64,000 bases of DNA from Bacteroidaceae bacterium (GCA_017483765.1 JAFUVE010000027.1:1-64000), one strand, 5' to 3'. Numbered from the stretch's first letter, positions 53,513 through 62,491 are shown. Made by a program: numbers and translations. The notes: generated by a model from the sequence alone, not told the origin.

Positions 53513-53860
53513 TTGGTGCTCAAGAAAAATAAAAATCTCAAACTTTTCTACTCCATCAGCGAAGTAGCATCGATTATCGGAGTCTCTGAGGTCACTCTGA
53601 GATTCTGGGAAAAGGAGTTCCCCAGCATCAAGCCTCAGAAGGCGGGACGCAACATCCGGCAATACTCTAAAGAGGACATTGAGGAAATCAGAAAAGTGCA
53701 CCATCTCCTCAAGGAGAAGGGCATGACCATTGAAGGTGCCAGGCAGACGCTGACGCAAGCCGGAAAAGGACAGGACGTGAAACTTGAGGCCATTCAAAGA
53801 CTCAAATTCATCAGGGACGAACTCTTGGAAATCAGCAAGGAACTGTCGGAAATGACATAG
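53513..53860 (+). CDS. MerR family transcriptional regulator
   Basis: This 115-residue protein is a single MerR winged-helix domain: FYSISEVASIIGVSEVTLRF, WEKEFPSIKPQKAGRNIRQY and SKEDIEEIRKVHHLLKEKGM, followed by a short helix. There is no effector domain or cysteine cluster. Relatives in Bacteroidales open with M-x-L-x-x-NKNLKLYYSI, so initiation at the TTG 53513 (or GTG 53516) is favoured; no ATG is available. It is followed by the 53932 gene after 71 bases. The target genes are unknown. Confidence 0.88.
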   Translation: MVLKKNKNLKLFYSISEVASIIGVSEVTLRFWEKEFPSIKPQKAGRNIRQYSKEDIEEIRKVHHLLKEKGMTIEGARQTLTQAGKGQDVKLEAIQRLKFIRDELLEISKELSEMT

Positions 53861-53931
53861 GGCTCCCAGCAAAATATTTAAAAGAAGAAGAACAAAAGAC
53901 GAAGTACATACAGAAAAAAAGCAGCAAAGTG

Positions 53932-54387
53932 ATGAAGAACAAAGAGAATATTGCAACTGCGGTCAAGGCATTGCTCGATGAGTGCGTAAAGAAAATGCAC
54001 AATCTTTACAAAGAGGAGGAAATCACGGACTTCTACATTCAGTTCAATCCTTCTGACAACAGCTTACGGATCGTCGACGACGAAGAGACGGTTCTGGCTA
54101 CCGCCAACATCGGCGGCCAGAACTCAGAAGACGAAAACGAAGCGGAAGATATCAACACAAAAATGCTCAAGCCGCTGATACAGGACGAATTGACAAAGCT
54201 CAATGAGGCCAAGGCCTTCGACGACGTCAATGTCTTCCATCCTTTCTCGTTCGTGCTGGAGGACGAGGATGAGACCATGCACGACCTCCTTATTGTCGAC
54301 GACGCTAACCTCATCATCGACGACGAACTGCTTAAAGGACTCGACGACGACCTCGATTCTTTCATCGAAAAACTGCTCAGCGAATAA
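53932..54387 (+). CDS. Acidic conserved-looking protein, function unknown
   Basis: This 151-residue soluble protein is rich in Asp and Glu. It begins MKNKENIATAVKALLDECVK with a predicted helix, then strands (DFYIQFNPSDNSLRIVDDEE) and a C-terminal segment with repeated Asp-Asp (LLIVDDANLIIDDELLKGL). It has no signal peptide or membrane helix. The start was set at ATG 53932 rather than the GTG three bases earlier. No family is recognised. It lies between the MerR gene and malQ on the same strand and may share the MerR transcript. Confidence 0.7.
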   Translation: MKNKENIATAVKALLDECVKKMHNLYKEEEITDFYIQFNPSDNSLRIVDDEETVLATANIGGQNSEDENEAEDINTKMLKPLIQDELTKLNEAKAFDDVNVFHPFSFVLEDEDETMHDLLIVDDANLIIDDELLKGLDDDLDSFIEKLLSE

Positions 54388-54440
54388 CTCACCCCCGCAA
54401 GGGCAGCATTCCGACTGACCACACTATCGTCCACTTCTAC

Positions 54441-54512
54441 TTCCTATTCTACTCCCACTTTTACTTCCTATTCTACTTCCACTTTTACTCCCTATTCTAC
54501 TTTTACTCCCAC
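54441..54512 (+). repeat. Three tandem copies of a 24-base unit
   Basis: Units TTCCTATTCTACTCCCACTT plus TTAC begin at 54441, 54465 and 54489. The tract ends 14 bases before the malQ start codon, so it is probably within its leader. Confidence 0.88.
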
Positions 54513-54525
54513 TTATAAAAAAACT

Positions 54526-57255
54526 ATGCTTTTCAGATTTACAATAGAATACCACACCCAATGGGGTGAGGACTTACGACTTCAGGCCGAAGGTAAAGAA
54601 TACCAGATGAACACGCTCGACGGAATCATCTGGAGCTGCGACATCAATATCCCCGTCAAGCCGGGTATTTTCACATATAACTACGCGCTCTACCGAAACG
54701 GGCAGTTCGTGTGGAAAGAATGGGAAATCGGAGCCCACACACTGCATATCCCGCCTGAGCCCAAAAGCAAGAAAAAAGGGGCTATCAACATGCAGACCTA
54801 TTTCGTCGAAGACTTCTGGAGACCGATCCCGGCCGACCTGCCACTCTATTCATCCGCATACACTGACGTAGTTGCCAGTCACGAACAGAAAAGCCTGGCC
54901 GACCTCAATTACTACACCACGACACTGCAACTCAGGGTTGTGGAGCCCAGACTGCGAAAAAAACAAAGGCTGGCCATTTGCGGAAACGCACAGATTCTCG
55001 GCAACTGGGAAAAACCGGTGGAGATGCAAATGACAGGGCTCCAGGAATGGACGCTCAACATCGACACCAACAACATTTTCCACCCGCTGGAATACAAATA
55101 TGTCATTATCGACGAGAATGGAGACATCACTGCATGGGAAGAGGGAGCGAACAGATTCATCGACAAAATTCTCATCAACGGAAATTTCCAGACTTGGGTG
55201 AAAAATGAAAGACAGCCAAGGTTCAACTTCCAAAATTGGAAATGTGCCGGAGTGGTCATTCCGGTGTTCTCTCTGAGAACCGAGCAAAGTTATGGCGTAG
55301 GTGACTTCGCAGACCTCAAGCAGATGATTTCATGGGCGGCCAGCGTAGGGATGCACGTGGTGCAGATTCTACCCATCAACGACACCATGATGTCAGGAAA
55401 ATGGCAGGATTCATATCCTTACAACGCAATATCTATCTACGCGTTCCATCCGCTATATGCCGACATCAACGCGCTCCCCAAGCTCAAAGACAAGCTCAAG
55501 ATGGAAACGTTCAAAATCAGGCAGCAGGAACTCAACCGGGATCCGTTTATGGACTACGAACAGGCTATTGCTGTCAAGATGGAATATTTCAGACTGGCAT
55601 ACGAGCAGGAATGGGACAAGGTGGCCGAATCCAACGAATTCAAACGTTTCTTCGAAGCAAACAAGACTTGGCTCGTACCTTACGCGGCTTTCAGCTACCT
55701 CAGGGACACTTACCAGACGCCGGACTTCAGAGCGTGGCCGAAACATCATACGTTCTCAAAATCTGACATCAGCAGGCTTTGCTCACAAAAAAGCACCCAT
55801 TACAAGGGGGTGGCTCTTTACTATTATATTCAGTATCAACTACACCTACAGCTCACCGACGTTCACCAGCATGCGAAAGACAACGGGGTCATCATCAAAG
55901 GCGACATCCCTATCGGCATCAGCAAAAACAGCGTGGAGGCGTGGAGCGAGCCACATCTGTTCAATATGGACGAACAGGCCGGAGCGCCGCCGGACGCATT
56001 CTCAACGAACGGACAGAACTGGGGATTCCCCACTTACAACTGGGCTGAGATGGCTAAGGACGGATACTCTTGGTGGAAACGGAGATTCACGAAGATGGCC
56101 GAATATTTCGATGCATACAGAATCGACCATGTGCTCGGGTTCTTCCGTATCTGGGAAATTCCGGAACACTCCGTGCATGGACTGCTCGGGCATTTCGCAC
56201 CAGCGCTGCCGCTCAGTCAAAGCGAAATTGAGGGATACGGCATGCATTTCAACAGGAAACTCATGACGCAGCCCTTCATCAACGATGACATTCTCTACCA
56301 GATGTTCGACTACAAGGCCGACATGGTCAAGATGATCTATCTGGAGAATGCAGGAAATATGGGAGGTGAGCATGCCTTCAATGCCTTTGGGGGCGTCAAC
56401 GGGCTATACAAGCTGAAGGCGGAATACGACACACAACGGAAAATACAGGCTGCATTCGCCGGCAAGGACGACGAGGACTCCATAGCTCTACGCGACGGAC
56501 TTTACGAACTGGTGAGCAATGTGCTTTTCGTCATCGACAACGACAACCCGCATGGCTACCACCCGAGAATCAGCGCAATCGACGACAAGGCATTCCAATA
56601 TCTGTCCGACAGCGACAAGCATGCATTCAGAAGACTGTATGAGGACTATTTCTACCACAGACACAACGACTTCTGGTATCACGAGGCGATGAAAAAGCTC
56701 CCGATGCTGACACAATGCACAAGGATGCTCGTCTGCGCGGAAGACCTCGGCATGATCCCCGCTTGCGTGCCGACGCTCATGGACAACCTCAAGATTCTCA
56801 GCCTCGAAATTCAGAGCATGCCGAAGGCATTCGGAGTGGAGTTCGGAAAACTCAGCGAAAACCCATACCTCTCGGTTGCCACCATATCCACGCACGACAT
56901 GAGCACGCTACGGCAATGGTGGGAGGAGGACTACGACAGAAGCCAGAGATACTACAACAACTCACTGCATATCGACGGACAAGCACCGGAAGTGCTGCCG
57001 GGATGGCTGGCTGAGAAAATCGTGGCCAGACACCTCTACAGCCCGTCCATACTTTGCCTGCTCTCCCTACAGGATTGGCTTGCCATCGACGAGCAAGTCA
57101 GAAATCCTGACGCTAACGGAGAACGTATCAACATTCCGTCAAACCCTCGTCACTACTGGAGATGGAGAATGCACATCAACGTCAGCGACCTGCAAAACAA
57201 TCAGGATCTCTCCAGCCACATTCGAGAACTCATCGACCACGCAGGAAGACTCTGA
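54526..57255 (+). CDS. malQ: 4-alpha-glucanotransferase with two starch-binding (CBM20) domains
   Basis: This 909-residue protein has two N-terminal CBM20 domains (about 1-115 and 128-240; the second with LAICGNAQILGNWEKPVEMQ) and then a GH77 barrel. The catalytic nucleophile is D534 in YRIDHVLGFFRIWE and the acid/base is E739 in CAEDLGMIP; GDIPIGISKNSVEAW and STHDMSTLRQWW are also present. The domain order matches the DPE2-like amylomaltases of Bacteroidetes, which move glucans between oligosaccharides and glycogen. There is no signal peptide, so it is cytoplasmic. The frame stays open past its stop codon into the next gene. Confidence 0.95.
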   Translation: MLFRFTIEYHTQWGEDLRLQAEGKEYQMNTLDGIIWSCDINIPVKPGIFTYNYALYRNGQFVWKEWEIGAHTLHIPPEPKSKKKGAINMQTYFVEDFWRPIPADLPLYSSAYTDVVASHEQKSLADLNYYTTTLQLRVVEPRLRKKQRLAICGNAQILGNWEKPVEMQMTGLQEWTLNIDTNNIFHPLEYKYVIIDENGDITAWEEGANRFIDKILINGNFQTWVKNERQPRFNFQNWKCAGVVIPVFSLRTEQSYGVGDFADLKQMISWAASVGMHVVQILPINDTMMSGKWQDSYPYNAISIYAFHPLYADINALPKLKDKLKMETFKIRQQELNRDPFMDYEQAIAVKMEYFRLAYEQEWDKVAESNEFKRFFEANKTWLVPYAAFSYLRDTYQTPDFRAWPKHHTFSKSDISRLCSQKSTHYKGVALYYYIQYQLHLQLTDVHQHAKDNGVIIKGDIPIGISKNSVEAWSEPHLFNMDEQAGAPPDAFSTNGQNWGFPTYNWAEMAKDGYSWWKRRFTKMAEYFDAYRIDHVLGFFRIWEIPEHSVHGLLGHFAPALPLSQSEIEGYGMHFNRKLMTQPFINDDILYQMFDYKADMVKMIYLENAGNMGGEHAFNAFGGVNGLYKLKAEYDTQRKIQAAFAGKDDEDSIALRDGLYELVSNVLFVIDNDNPHGYHPRISAIDDKAFQYLSDSDKHAFRRLYEDYFYHRHNDFWYHEAMKKLPMLTQCTRMLVCAEDLGMIPACVPTLMDNLKILSLEIQSMPKAFGVEFGKLSENPYLSVATISTHDMSTLRQWWEEDYDRSQRYYNNSLHIDGQAPEVLPGWLAEKIVARHLYSPSILCLLSLQDWLAIDEQVRNPDANGERINIPSNPRHYWRWRMHINVSDLQNNQDLSSHIRELIDHAGRL

Positions 57256-57366
57256 CACAAACTGCAGGGTGTCCATCGATTCCACAACCGGCCCGCAAGG
57301 CCATCTAAACCCCTAACGACTCTGAACAAGAACAGCACAAAAAGGAAAGAACGGCTCAAGTTCCTT

Positions 57367-58293
57367 ATGGTGTTTATCATCACCTTAGGGAGCTTGGCCG
57401 CTTTGCGTCATATTTTCAGTTTCTCTATTCCGGCATACGCCACAGAAGAAACAACCGACAAAGACGAAACAACAGAAGAAGAGGCCACTAAGGACTCAGC
57501 CAACACATCCATCTTGCTGGCTCAAACAGACCAGCCAGCAACCCTGCCCGAACAGTCTGCCCCGTCCGGCTTGTCCAACCCGTCCGACCCGTCCGACTTG
57601 TCTGACCCGTCCGACTTGTCTGACCCGTCCGACCTGTCCGACAAAGACTCGCTGACACTCGCCCTGGAAGACTCTCTCCGACGCGACAGCATCAGAAGAC
57701 GCAACACCGCCCTGTTCAAGAAAAGCGGAAAAATCTGGGACTACGACGAATGTCTGCCCGACACGCAGGACCAGCACATCAGTACGGCGGTAAAATTCGG
57801 AATCACACCCGTGGCTACGCACAAAGCCGTGATGTGGAAAGCGAAACACCATCAGCTGGTGGCAATCACAGAATCACCTTTCTTCGTCGTGGAAAAACTG
57901 GATTATTCCCTACCCTACCTCGTGCCGAAGGCAAAGGATCTGCTCACCACGATATCCGTCAATTTCCTCGACTCACTACAGTCCAAAGGCTACAAGCCCT
58001 ACCTGCCCATCGTCACATCGGTGCTACGAACCACCCTCGACGTCAGAAAACTTACAAGACGAAACAGAAACGCCACGGAAAACTCTTGTCACTCATACGG
58101 AACCACGTTCGACATCACCTACAGCAGATACATGCCTCTAACGGGAATTCCTACGCCGGTTGACAGCGCTGAGTGGAAACGGGGTGAGCTCAAACTCGTG
58201 CTGGCAGAGGTTCTCTTCGACCTAAGGAACCAAGGGAAATGCTTCGTCAAGCATGAGCACCGACAGCCTTGCTTCCACATCACTGTCAGGTGA
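57367..58293 (+). CDS. DUF5715 family membrane-anchored protein (possible peptidoglycan peptidase fold)
   Basis: This 308-residue protein starts with a hydrophobic anchor (MVFIITLGSLAALRHIFSFS). A low-complexity linker (about 66-92) is made of PSD/LSD triplets, encoded by the same 9-base repeat found at 17964-18052. The C-terminal domain (about 130-308) has LPIVTSVLRTTLDVRKLTRR, HSYGTTFDITY and KCFVKHEHRQPCFHITV, which match DUF5715 and recall M15/VanY-like metallopeptidases (SxHxxGxxxDxxY). The upstream codons KNSTKRKERLKF form a natural positive lead, but there is no ATG, GTG or TTG there; a CTG at 57322 is a candidate. The true start is unsettled. Confidence 0.8.
   Translation: MVFIITLGSLAALRHIFSFSIPAYATEETTDKDETTEEEATKDSANTSILLAQTDQPATLPEQSAPSGLSNPSDPSDLSDPSDLSDPSDLSDKDSLTLALEDSLRRDSIRRRNTALFKKSGKIWDYDECLPDTQDQHISTAVKFGITPVATHKAVMWKAKHHQLVAITESPFFVVEKLDYSLPYLVPKAKDLLTTISVNFLDSLQSKGYKPYLPIVTSVLRTTLDVRKLTRRNRNATENSCHSYGTTFDITYSRYMPLTGIPTPVDSAEWKRGELKLVLAEVLFDLRNQGKCFVKHEHRQPCFHITVR
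57562..57642 (+). repeat. 9-base repeat inside the DUF5715 gene
   Basis: Units CCGTCCGAC, CTTGTCTGAC and variants encode the PSD/LSD linker. The repeat type is the same as in the intergenic tract 17964-18052. Confidence 0.85.
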
Positions 58294-58396
58294 ACAGCCA
58301 AAACAGATTATTCACTTTTCTCATAATTATGCCTGGTTAAATGCGTTCTTTCTGGCATAATTAATAATATCTACTGATTTCAGCAAATTTTTGGCC

Positions 58397-58471
58397 ATAA
58401 ATATGATTATCACAAATATAATTATCATAAATATGATTATCATAAATATAATAATCATAAATGTGATAATC
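58397..58471. repeat. Five tandem copies of a 15-base AT-rich unit
   Basis: ATAAATATGATTATC and close variants begin at 58397, 58412, 58427, 58442 and 58457. The tract lies between the convergent DUF5715 and phosphatase genes. Confidence 0.9.
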
Positions 58472-58502
58472 ACCAATATCGCGATTGAACGGACAGAAAT
58501 TG

Positions 58503-58967
58503 TCAGCGGGGAAAGGCTCCTTCCCCAATCCGACGGGCAAGCTGCCTGCAGCCGTCCTGGATGAGGCGGAAAACGGACCGGTAGCGCTCGTCTGTATCAT
58601 AACTCGGATCGGGGACATTGCCTTTCTCGCCAAGACAGACTTCCTGAAACAAATGAAGACGGCCCCATTTGTCGTAATTCAGAATCTTCTGAATGTCGAC
58701 ATAATGTTTCCTGTCCATCACGACGATCAAGTCATACGTGTTTACCTCATCACGGCTGATCTGACGCGACATACCACCCAGTTCATAGCCGGACTCAAGA
58801 GCCAGACGGCGCATCATCTCGTCACGGTTACGACCGGCAAAGTTATCTACTCCAGCAGAGGACACTTCAACGTCCTCAATACCAAGGGACTGAAGTTCAG
58901 ACCTCAGAATCACTTCCGCCAATGCGCTGCGGCATATATTGGCGGAACAAACAAATAACACTTTCAT
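58503..58967 (-). CDS. Low-molecular-weight protein-tyrosine phosphatase
   Basis: This 154-residue protein has the phosphatase loop C7-SANIC-R13-S directly after the first strand (MKVLFVCSANICRS) and the general-acid motif VPDPSYD near residue 118, the complete LMW-PTP layout. The second loop residue is Ser and the third Ala instead of the more common Gly, a mild variation. In bacteria such enzymes often act on tyrosine kinases that control capsule export, but no kinase is visible here. It is cytoplasmic and probably single-gene. Confidence 0.93.
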   Translation of the reverse strand: MKVLFVCSANICRSALAEVILRSELQSLGIEDVEVSSAGVDNFAGRNRDEMMRRLALESGYELGGMSRQISRDEVNTYDLIVVMDRKHYVDIQKILNYDKWGRLHLFQEVCLGEKGNVPDPSYDTDERYRSVFRLIQDGCRQLARRIGEGAFPR

Positions 58968-59008
58968 TTTCTCCCAATTTTTTATAAGTTAATCTTTTTT
59001 ATCATGAT

Positions 59009-59038
59009 AGTGATAGCCATATCCAGATGGCTATCACT
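59009..59038. other. Perfect 12-base stem-loop between phosphatase and L,D-transpeptidase genes
   Basis: AGTGATAGCCAT and ATGGCTATCACT pair around ATCCAG, 14 bases after the L,D-transpeptidase stop. It is probably a transcript end for that gene, though the T-run lies on the wrong side for a classic minus-strand terminator. Confidence 0.6.
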
Positions 59039-59051
59039 CTTATCTCAAAAT

Positions 59052-59945
59052 TTATCCTACTTCTCCCTCGCGAGCCTCACTGTCTCCCTCAACAAAACCA
59101 TCTGACGGTTCCTCAACGTCATCCCCCACATCCTCGTTATCAGGGATTGGCTCATCGTCTGCTACAGGCGCACCTCTTGACACCAGCTTATTGCCGGCCG
59201 TAGGTGCCACATATTTATTGCCAAGTGCCTGCTCGGCCTTCAGCTCAAAAGGAAGCTTCCGCTCTCCCACGCCTTTTATCAGAACCGGCTGGCCCACCTG
59301 GGCATACAAGTCATGGAATGTGTTGATGTCGGCATCGCGTAGGCGGATGCAGCCCTCGCTGTCACGTCCGGGAACGGACTCGGCATTGTTCGTGCTCCCA
59401 TGAATGCCAATTGAGCGGTTCGAAGCCAATGACCCGGTCAGCTTCAGGCGGATAAACCAGTCGCCGTAGGCCTTCAGGCTACCACGGCCGTCACCAAAGT
59501 CATGCTCCCAGTCGGAAGCGGACTTGATCTCGCTGATAGTGAATGGCTCGTTCAAATCAACGCATTCTGGCGTACTCATGTCGCCCTCCTTCGTCTTCGG
59601 ACCGGGATTCTTGGCATAGCATACTGGGAACGAGGCGGCAAGTACGGTATCTGTGTCACACTCATAGACATACAGGCGGAACTCACGCTTCGATATCACA
59701 ACCAGACAATTATCACGGTTCACATCTTTCTTATACACATGCGAATCATCCGTTATGTCTGCCACGTTATAGGTCTTCTGCCCCACTGTCAGAGACTTCA
59801 TCGGAATCTCTGCCTCGGTACCGGGAACAACACTGGTCTCAACCAGCGCATCATCTGGCACGTCCAGTTTCGTACTCTTGCCACCGCAACCACAACTAAC
59901 AGAAATACAACAAATTAGAGTCAATAATAATGAATATATTTTCAT
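59052..59945 (-). CDS. Lipoprotein L,D-transpeptidase (YkuD)
   Basis: This 297-residue protein has a lipoprotein signal with Cys18 (CCISVSCGCGG). The YkuD domain (about 75-235) contains H182 in IGIHGS and the catalytic Cys199 in RDSEGCIRL, with the usual SxGCIR context. It is followed by an Asp/Glu-rich tail of about 45 residues. Such enzymes form 3-3 peptidoglycan cross-links or attach proteins to peptidoglycan in the periplasm. The middle segment CYAKNPGPKTKEGDMSTPE matches the 'pGPKxxEGDxxTPEG' substrate-loop motif. Confidence 0.92.
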   Translation of the reverse strand: MKIYSLLLTLICCISVSCGCGGKSTKLDVPDDALVETSVVPGTEAEIPMKSLTVGQKTYNVADITDDSHVYKKDVNRDNCLVVISKREFRLYVYECDTDTVLAASFPVCYAKNPGPKTKEGDMSTPECVDLNEPFTISEIKSASDWEHDFGDGRGSLKAYGDWFIRLKLTGSLASNRSIGIHGSTNNAESVPGRDSEGCIRLRDADINTFHDLYAQVGQPVLIKGVGERKLPFELKAEQALGNKYVAPTAGNKLVSRGAPVADDEPIPDNEDVGDDVEEPSDGFVEGDSEAREGEVG

Positions 59946-59973
59946 TTAGTAATTTTTAAATGCGTTTCTTAAA

Positions 59974-60158
59974 TTATTTATCATCATAGTGTCCATAGGA
60001 AGACAAGACAATCACATAGACCTCTTGCTCATATATTTCATATATCAGACATTAGTTCATTAAGCAACTTCACAGCCTTTTTAAAGGCATTTGGCTCACT
60101 ATGTCGTAATTTTGCCAAATCCTCCTTGGCTTTATCTGAATATATAATATCGAACATA
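59974..60158 (-). pseudogene. RelE/Txe-type toxin with internal deletion
   Basis: The minus strand from 60158 encodes MFDIIYSDKAKEDLAKLRHS, then EPNAFKKAVKLLNELMSDI, and then stops. A second frame a few bases later reads EIYEQEVYVIVLSSYGHYDD plus K and stop at 59974. These are the first and last parts of a Txe/YoeB-like mRNA interferase. The middle part that normally holds the GTGKPE and WSRRI..HRLVY segments is missing (about 80 bases against the usual gene length), with a frame change at the junction (repeated ATAT at the join). It lies 10 bases after the antitoxin gene, as in an intact operon. Confidence 0.75.
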
Positions 60159-60167
60159 TGCAGAAGA

Positions 60168-60413
60168 TTAAAGAGAATTTAGCCATAAGTTCATTGTGGC
60201 AGGATCAGAAAATCTTGTATATTCACCTTTCTTGATTTGTTCTTTTGCTTCATCAACTTTTGCAAAAAACTCCTCTTTTGACATCAATGAAGAGTCCTTC
60301 TTTTGCGCTGCAAGTTTCTTGATGTATTTTAGGGCTTTATTCATCAAAGTCTCATCTTCTGCAATCTCACTCATCGCTCGATAAATCTCAGCGTTTAATT
60401 GTAATGCATCCAT
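60168..60413 (-). CDS. Antitoxin-like protein, now without a working toxin
   Basis: This 81-residue protein starts MDALQLNAEIYRAMSEIAED, continues with LKYIKKLAAQKK and ends in a segment (EEFFAKVDEAKEQIKKGEYT) typical of Bacteroidales antitoxins paired with RelE/Txe toxins. It is mostly helical and charged. The toxin gene right after it is deleted internally, so this is an orphan antitoxin. Family assignment rests on the toxin remnant and sequence style. It may still bind its promoter or neutralise related toxins elsewhere. Confidence 0.7.
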   Translation of the reverse strand: MDALQLNAEIYRAMSEIAEDETLMNKALKYIKKLAAQKKDSSLMSKEEFFAKVDEAKEQIKKGEYTRFSDPATMNLWLNSL

Positions 60414-60447
60414 AAGTAATGGTTATTATATAATGACACTTAAAAGG

Positions 60448-61680
60448 CTAATAAAAGAAGAAATAACTGAAGAGGATGGCAGCTATGATTCCGGCCAAGT
60501 CGGCAAGAAGACCGCAACCCACGGCATAACGGTATTTCTTGATGCCTACACTGCCGAAGTAAATGGCAAGAATTTTCAGCGTCGTGTCTGTACTTCCCTG
60601 CATCACGCTCGACACATGACCAACAAATGAGTCAGGGCCATAGGTCTGCATGCAGTCGAGCATCATACCGCGGGCGGCACCACCATCCAGTGGCTTCATC
60701 ATGGCCACTGGGATTGCACTGACAAAGTCGGTATTCAACCCCAGGCTGGCAACAGTCCAAGTCAGACCCTCCTGAAACAGATGCATCGCACCGCTGGCCT
60801 TGAACACGCCAATAGCAACCAAGATAGCCAGATAGTATGGAATCAGGCTGACTGCAACCTGGAAGCCGCCTTTCGCACCCTGAATGAACGAGTCGTAAGC
60901 ATTCAGCTTCTTCTTCATGCCATAGCAGATGAACATGATGATCGTTCCCAGAAGCAGCACACTCGTCAACACCTTGCAGAACGTCTCCATCTCACCTTTG
61001 TCCATGCCCCATATCGACCAGAACAAGGCGGCGACCAAGGCCATCACAAATGCAAACAAAACGAGAAAAGCACGCTGGAACAAGTTGATTTTCTGACGGA
61101 TCGACACCGTCACCAACCCCACCAACGTGGAGCACATCGTCGTCAGAAGCAATGGGATAAACACGTCTGTTGGGTCGGCGGCACCCATCTGCTGGCGGTA
61201 GGCCATGATGCTGATTGGGATGATGGTCAGACCTGATGTGTTCAACACCAGAAACATCACCATCGCATTCGTGGCGGTGTCTTTCTTATCGTTCAGCTCC
61301 TGCAACTCCTGCATGGCCTTCAATCCCATAGGAGTGGCGGCATTGTCCAAGCCTAACATATTGGCGGACACATTCATGAAGATGGAACTCAAAGCCGGAT
61401 GATCCTTCGGAACCTCTGGAAACAACTTGGTCAATACAGGACTCAGGAAATGGGCCAACTTGCGGACCATACCACTGTCCTCACCGATCTTCATGATGCC
61501 CATCCACAAAGTCAGCGTACCAGTCAGGCCTAACGCCATCTCAAAGGCTGACTTCGACATCTCGAAGGTAGAGTCCATCATCGAAGGAAGAGCATTGGCA
61601 TCACCAAAAATAAACTGGTTAACCAAACCGACAATCAAGCCTATCACGAACAAGGCTATCCATATGTAATTTAATACCAT
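60448..61680 (-). CDS. Fused SpmA/SpmB nucleoside-recognition (Gate) membrane protein
   Basis: This 410-residue protein has ten or so hydrophobic segments. The first half matches SpmA (FMNVSANMLGLDNAATPMGL, LVLNTSGLTIIP) and the second half matches SpmB (IPYYLAILVAIGVFKASGA, TDFVSAIPVAMMKPLDGGAA). In spore formers these are two proteins; the fused form is normal in non-sporulating Bacteroidetes. The transported or sensed ligand is unknown. A TAATTTTG box lies upstream at 61718-61725. Confidence 0.9.
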   Translation of the reverse strand: MVLNYIWIALFVIGLIVGLVNQFIFGDANALPSMMDSTFEMSKSAFEMALGLTGTLTLWMGIMKIGEDSGMVRKLAHFLSPVLTKLFPEVPKDHPALSSIFMNVSANMLGLDNAATPMGLKAMQELQELNDKKDTATNAMVMFLVLNTSGLTIIPISIMAYRQQMGAADPTDVFIPLLLTTMCSTLVGLVTVSIRQKINLFQRAFLVLFAFVMALVAALFWSIWGMDKGEMETFCKVLTSVLLLGTIIMFICYGMKKKLNAYDSFIQGAKGGFQVAVSLIPYYLAILVAIGVFKASGAMHLFQEGLTWTVASLGLNTDFVSAIPVAMMKPLDGGAARGMMLDCMQTYGPDSFVGHVSSVMQGSTDTTLKILAIYFGSVGIKKYRYAVGCGLLADLAGIIAAILFSYFFFY

Positions 61681-61717
61681 AAAAGATTCTTTCTACCTTA
61701 ATATTTTAAAAATTATG

Positions 61718-61725
61718 CAAAATTA
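61718..61725 (-). promoter_or_regulatory. Promoter -7 box for the SpmAB gene
   Basis: TAATTTTG on the minus strand lies 37 bases before the start codon. Confidence 0.5.
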
Positions 61726-61800
61726 AGCATTCTCGGCCACTTTTCGAAATTTTTCTGGCCTTAATTTTAATGCAAATAAAAAGCAAAAAAACAAAACGAA

Positions 61801-62346
61801 TCATGAGGGTTTGCCAAACTCCTTGATATAGTTATAGTTCACGTCACGAAGGCCGTCAGGAACCTCATGACCTATTGAATCATAAAGAGGTTGGTACTTA
61901 TCAAGAAGACGCTTCCACTTCTCAGCGTAATAATCCTGGCATGTCAGCATCTTGCCGCCGTCGTCCGACTGAAGGAACACCATCTCCTTGTAGTCCTTCG
62001 CGTCGTTGGTCGACACATACAACTTGCGGGCCTCGTCGTATAACGCGTCGTTCAAGATCTCCAAGGCCTCGTCATCCTTGTTCAGAAGATGAAGCTTCAT
62101 CACCTCACTGCGCATGATCGACTTCTCAGCCAAACCTTTGTTGCAAACCTTGGCCTTCAACGACTTGATGTCGTTCGTGGTACGCCAGAACCGAACCAGC
62201 ATGAACAAAAATATGGCAAGCAACACAAACAGAAGGACGGTTATCACCGTCAGGTCGGAACTGATCACAGAATCCGTTGTCTGGCTGCGGCATATCTCTG
62301 AGGGCAGGATGGTGAGAACAAATATGAATAAATAAAATCTACGCAT
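61801..62346 (-). CDS. Membrane protein of unknown function
   Basis: This 181-residue protein has a probable signal sequence (MRRFYLFIFVLTILPSEICR), a transmembrane helix at about 32-53 (LTVITVLLFVLLAIFLFMLV) and a helical cytoplasmic part (about 60-181) with LLNKDDEALEILNDALYDEA, which looks like half of a TPR pair. No family is recognised. It is divergent from uxaA, sharing a 305-base gap with a TACTTTTG box for each direction. Confidence 0.7.
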   Translation of the reverse strand: MRRFYLFIFVLTILPSEICRSQTTDSVISSDLTVITVLLFVLLAIFLFMLVRFWRTTNDIKSLKAKVCNKGLAEKSIMRSEVMKLHLLNKDDEALEILNDALYDEARKLYVSTNDAKDYKEMVFLQSDDGGKMLTCQDYYAEKWKRLLDKYQPLYDSIGHEVPDGLRDVNYNYIKEFGKPS

Positions 62347-62377
62347 AAACGTAATGAATAATAGGTGTTATTGACAA

Positions 62378-62385
62378 CAAAAGTA
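62378..62385 (-). promoter_or_regulatory. Promoter -7 box for the 61801 gene
   Basis: TACTTTTG on the minus strand matches TAnnTTTG, 32 bases before the start codon. Confidence 0.45.
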
Positions 62386-62491
62386 TTAATTTTTTTTGCA
62401 AATCGCAACATTTTCGTCCTTTTTTTTCTTAATTTGGTCTCTTTATGCCATTTAATCGGCCTGGATGCTTGTAAAAATGTAAAAATTAACT

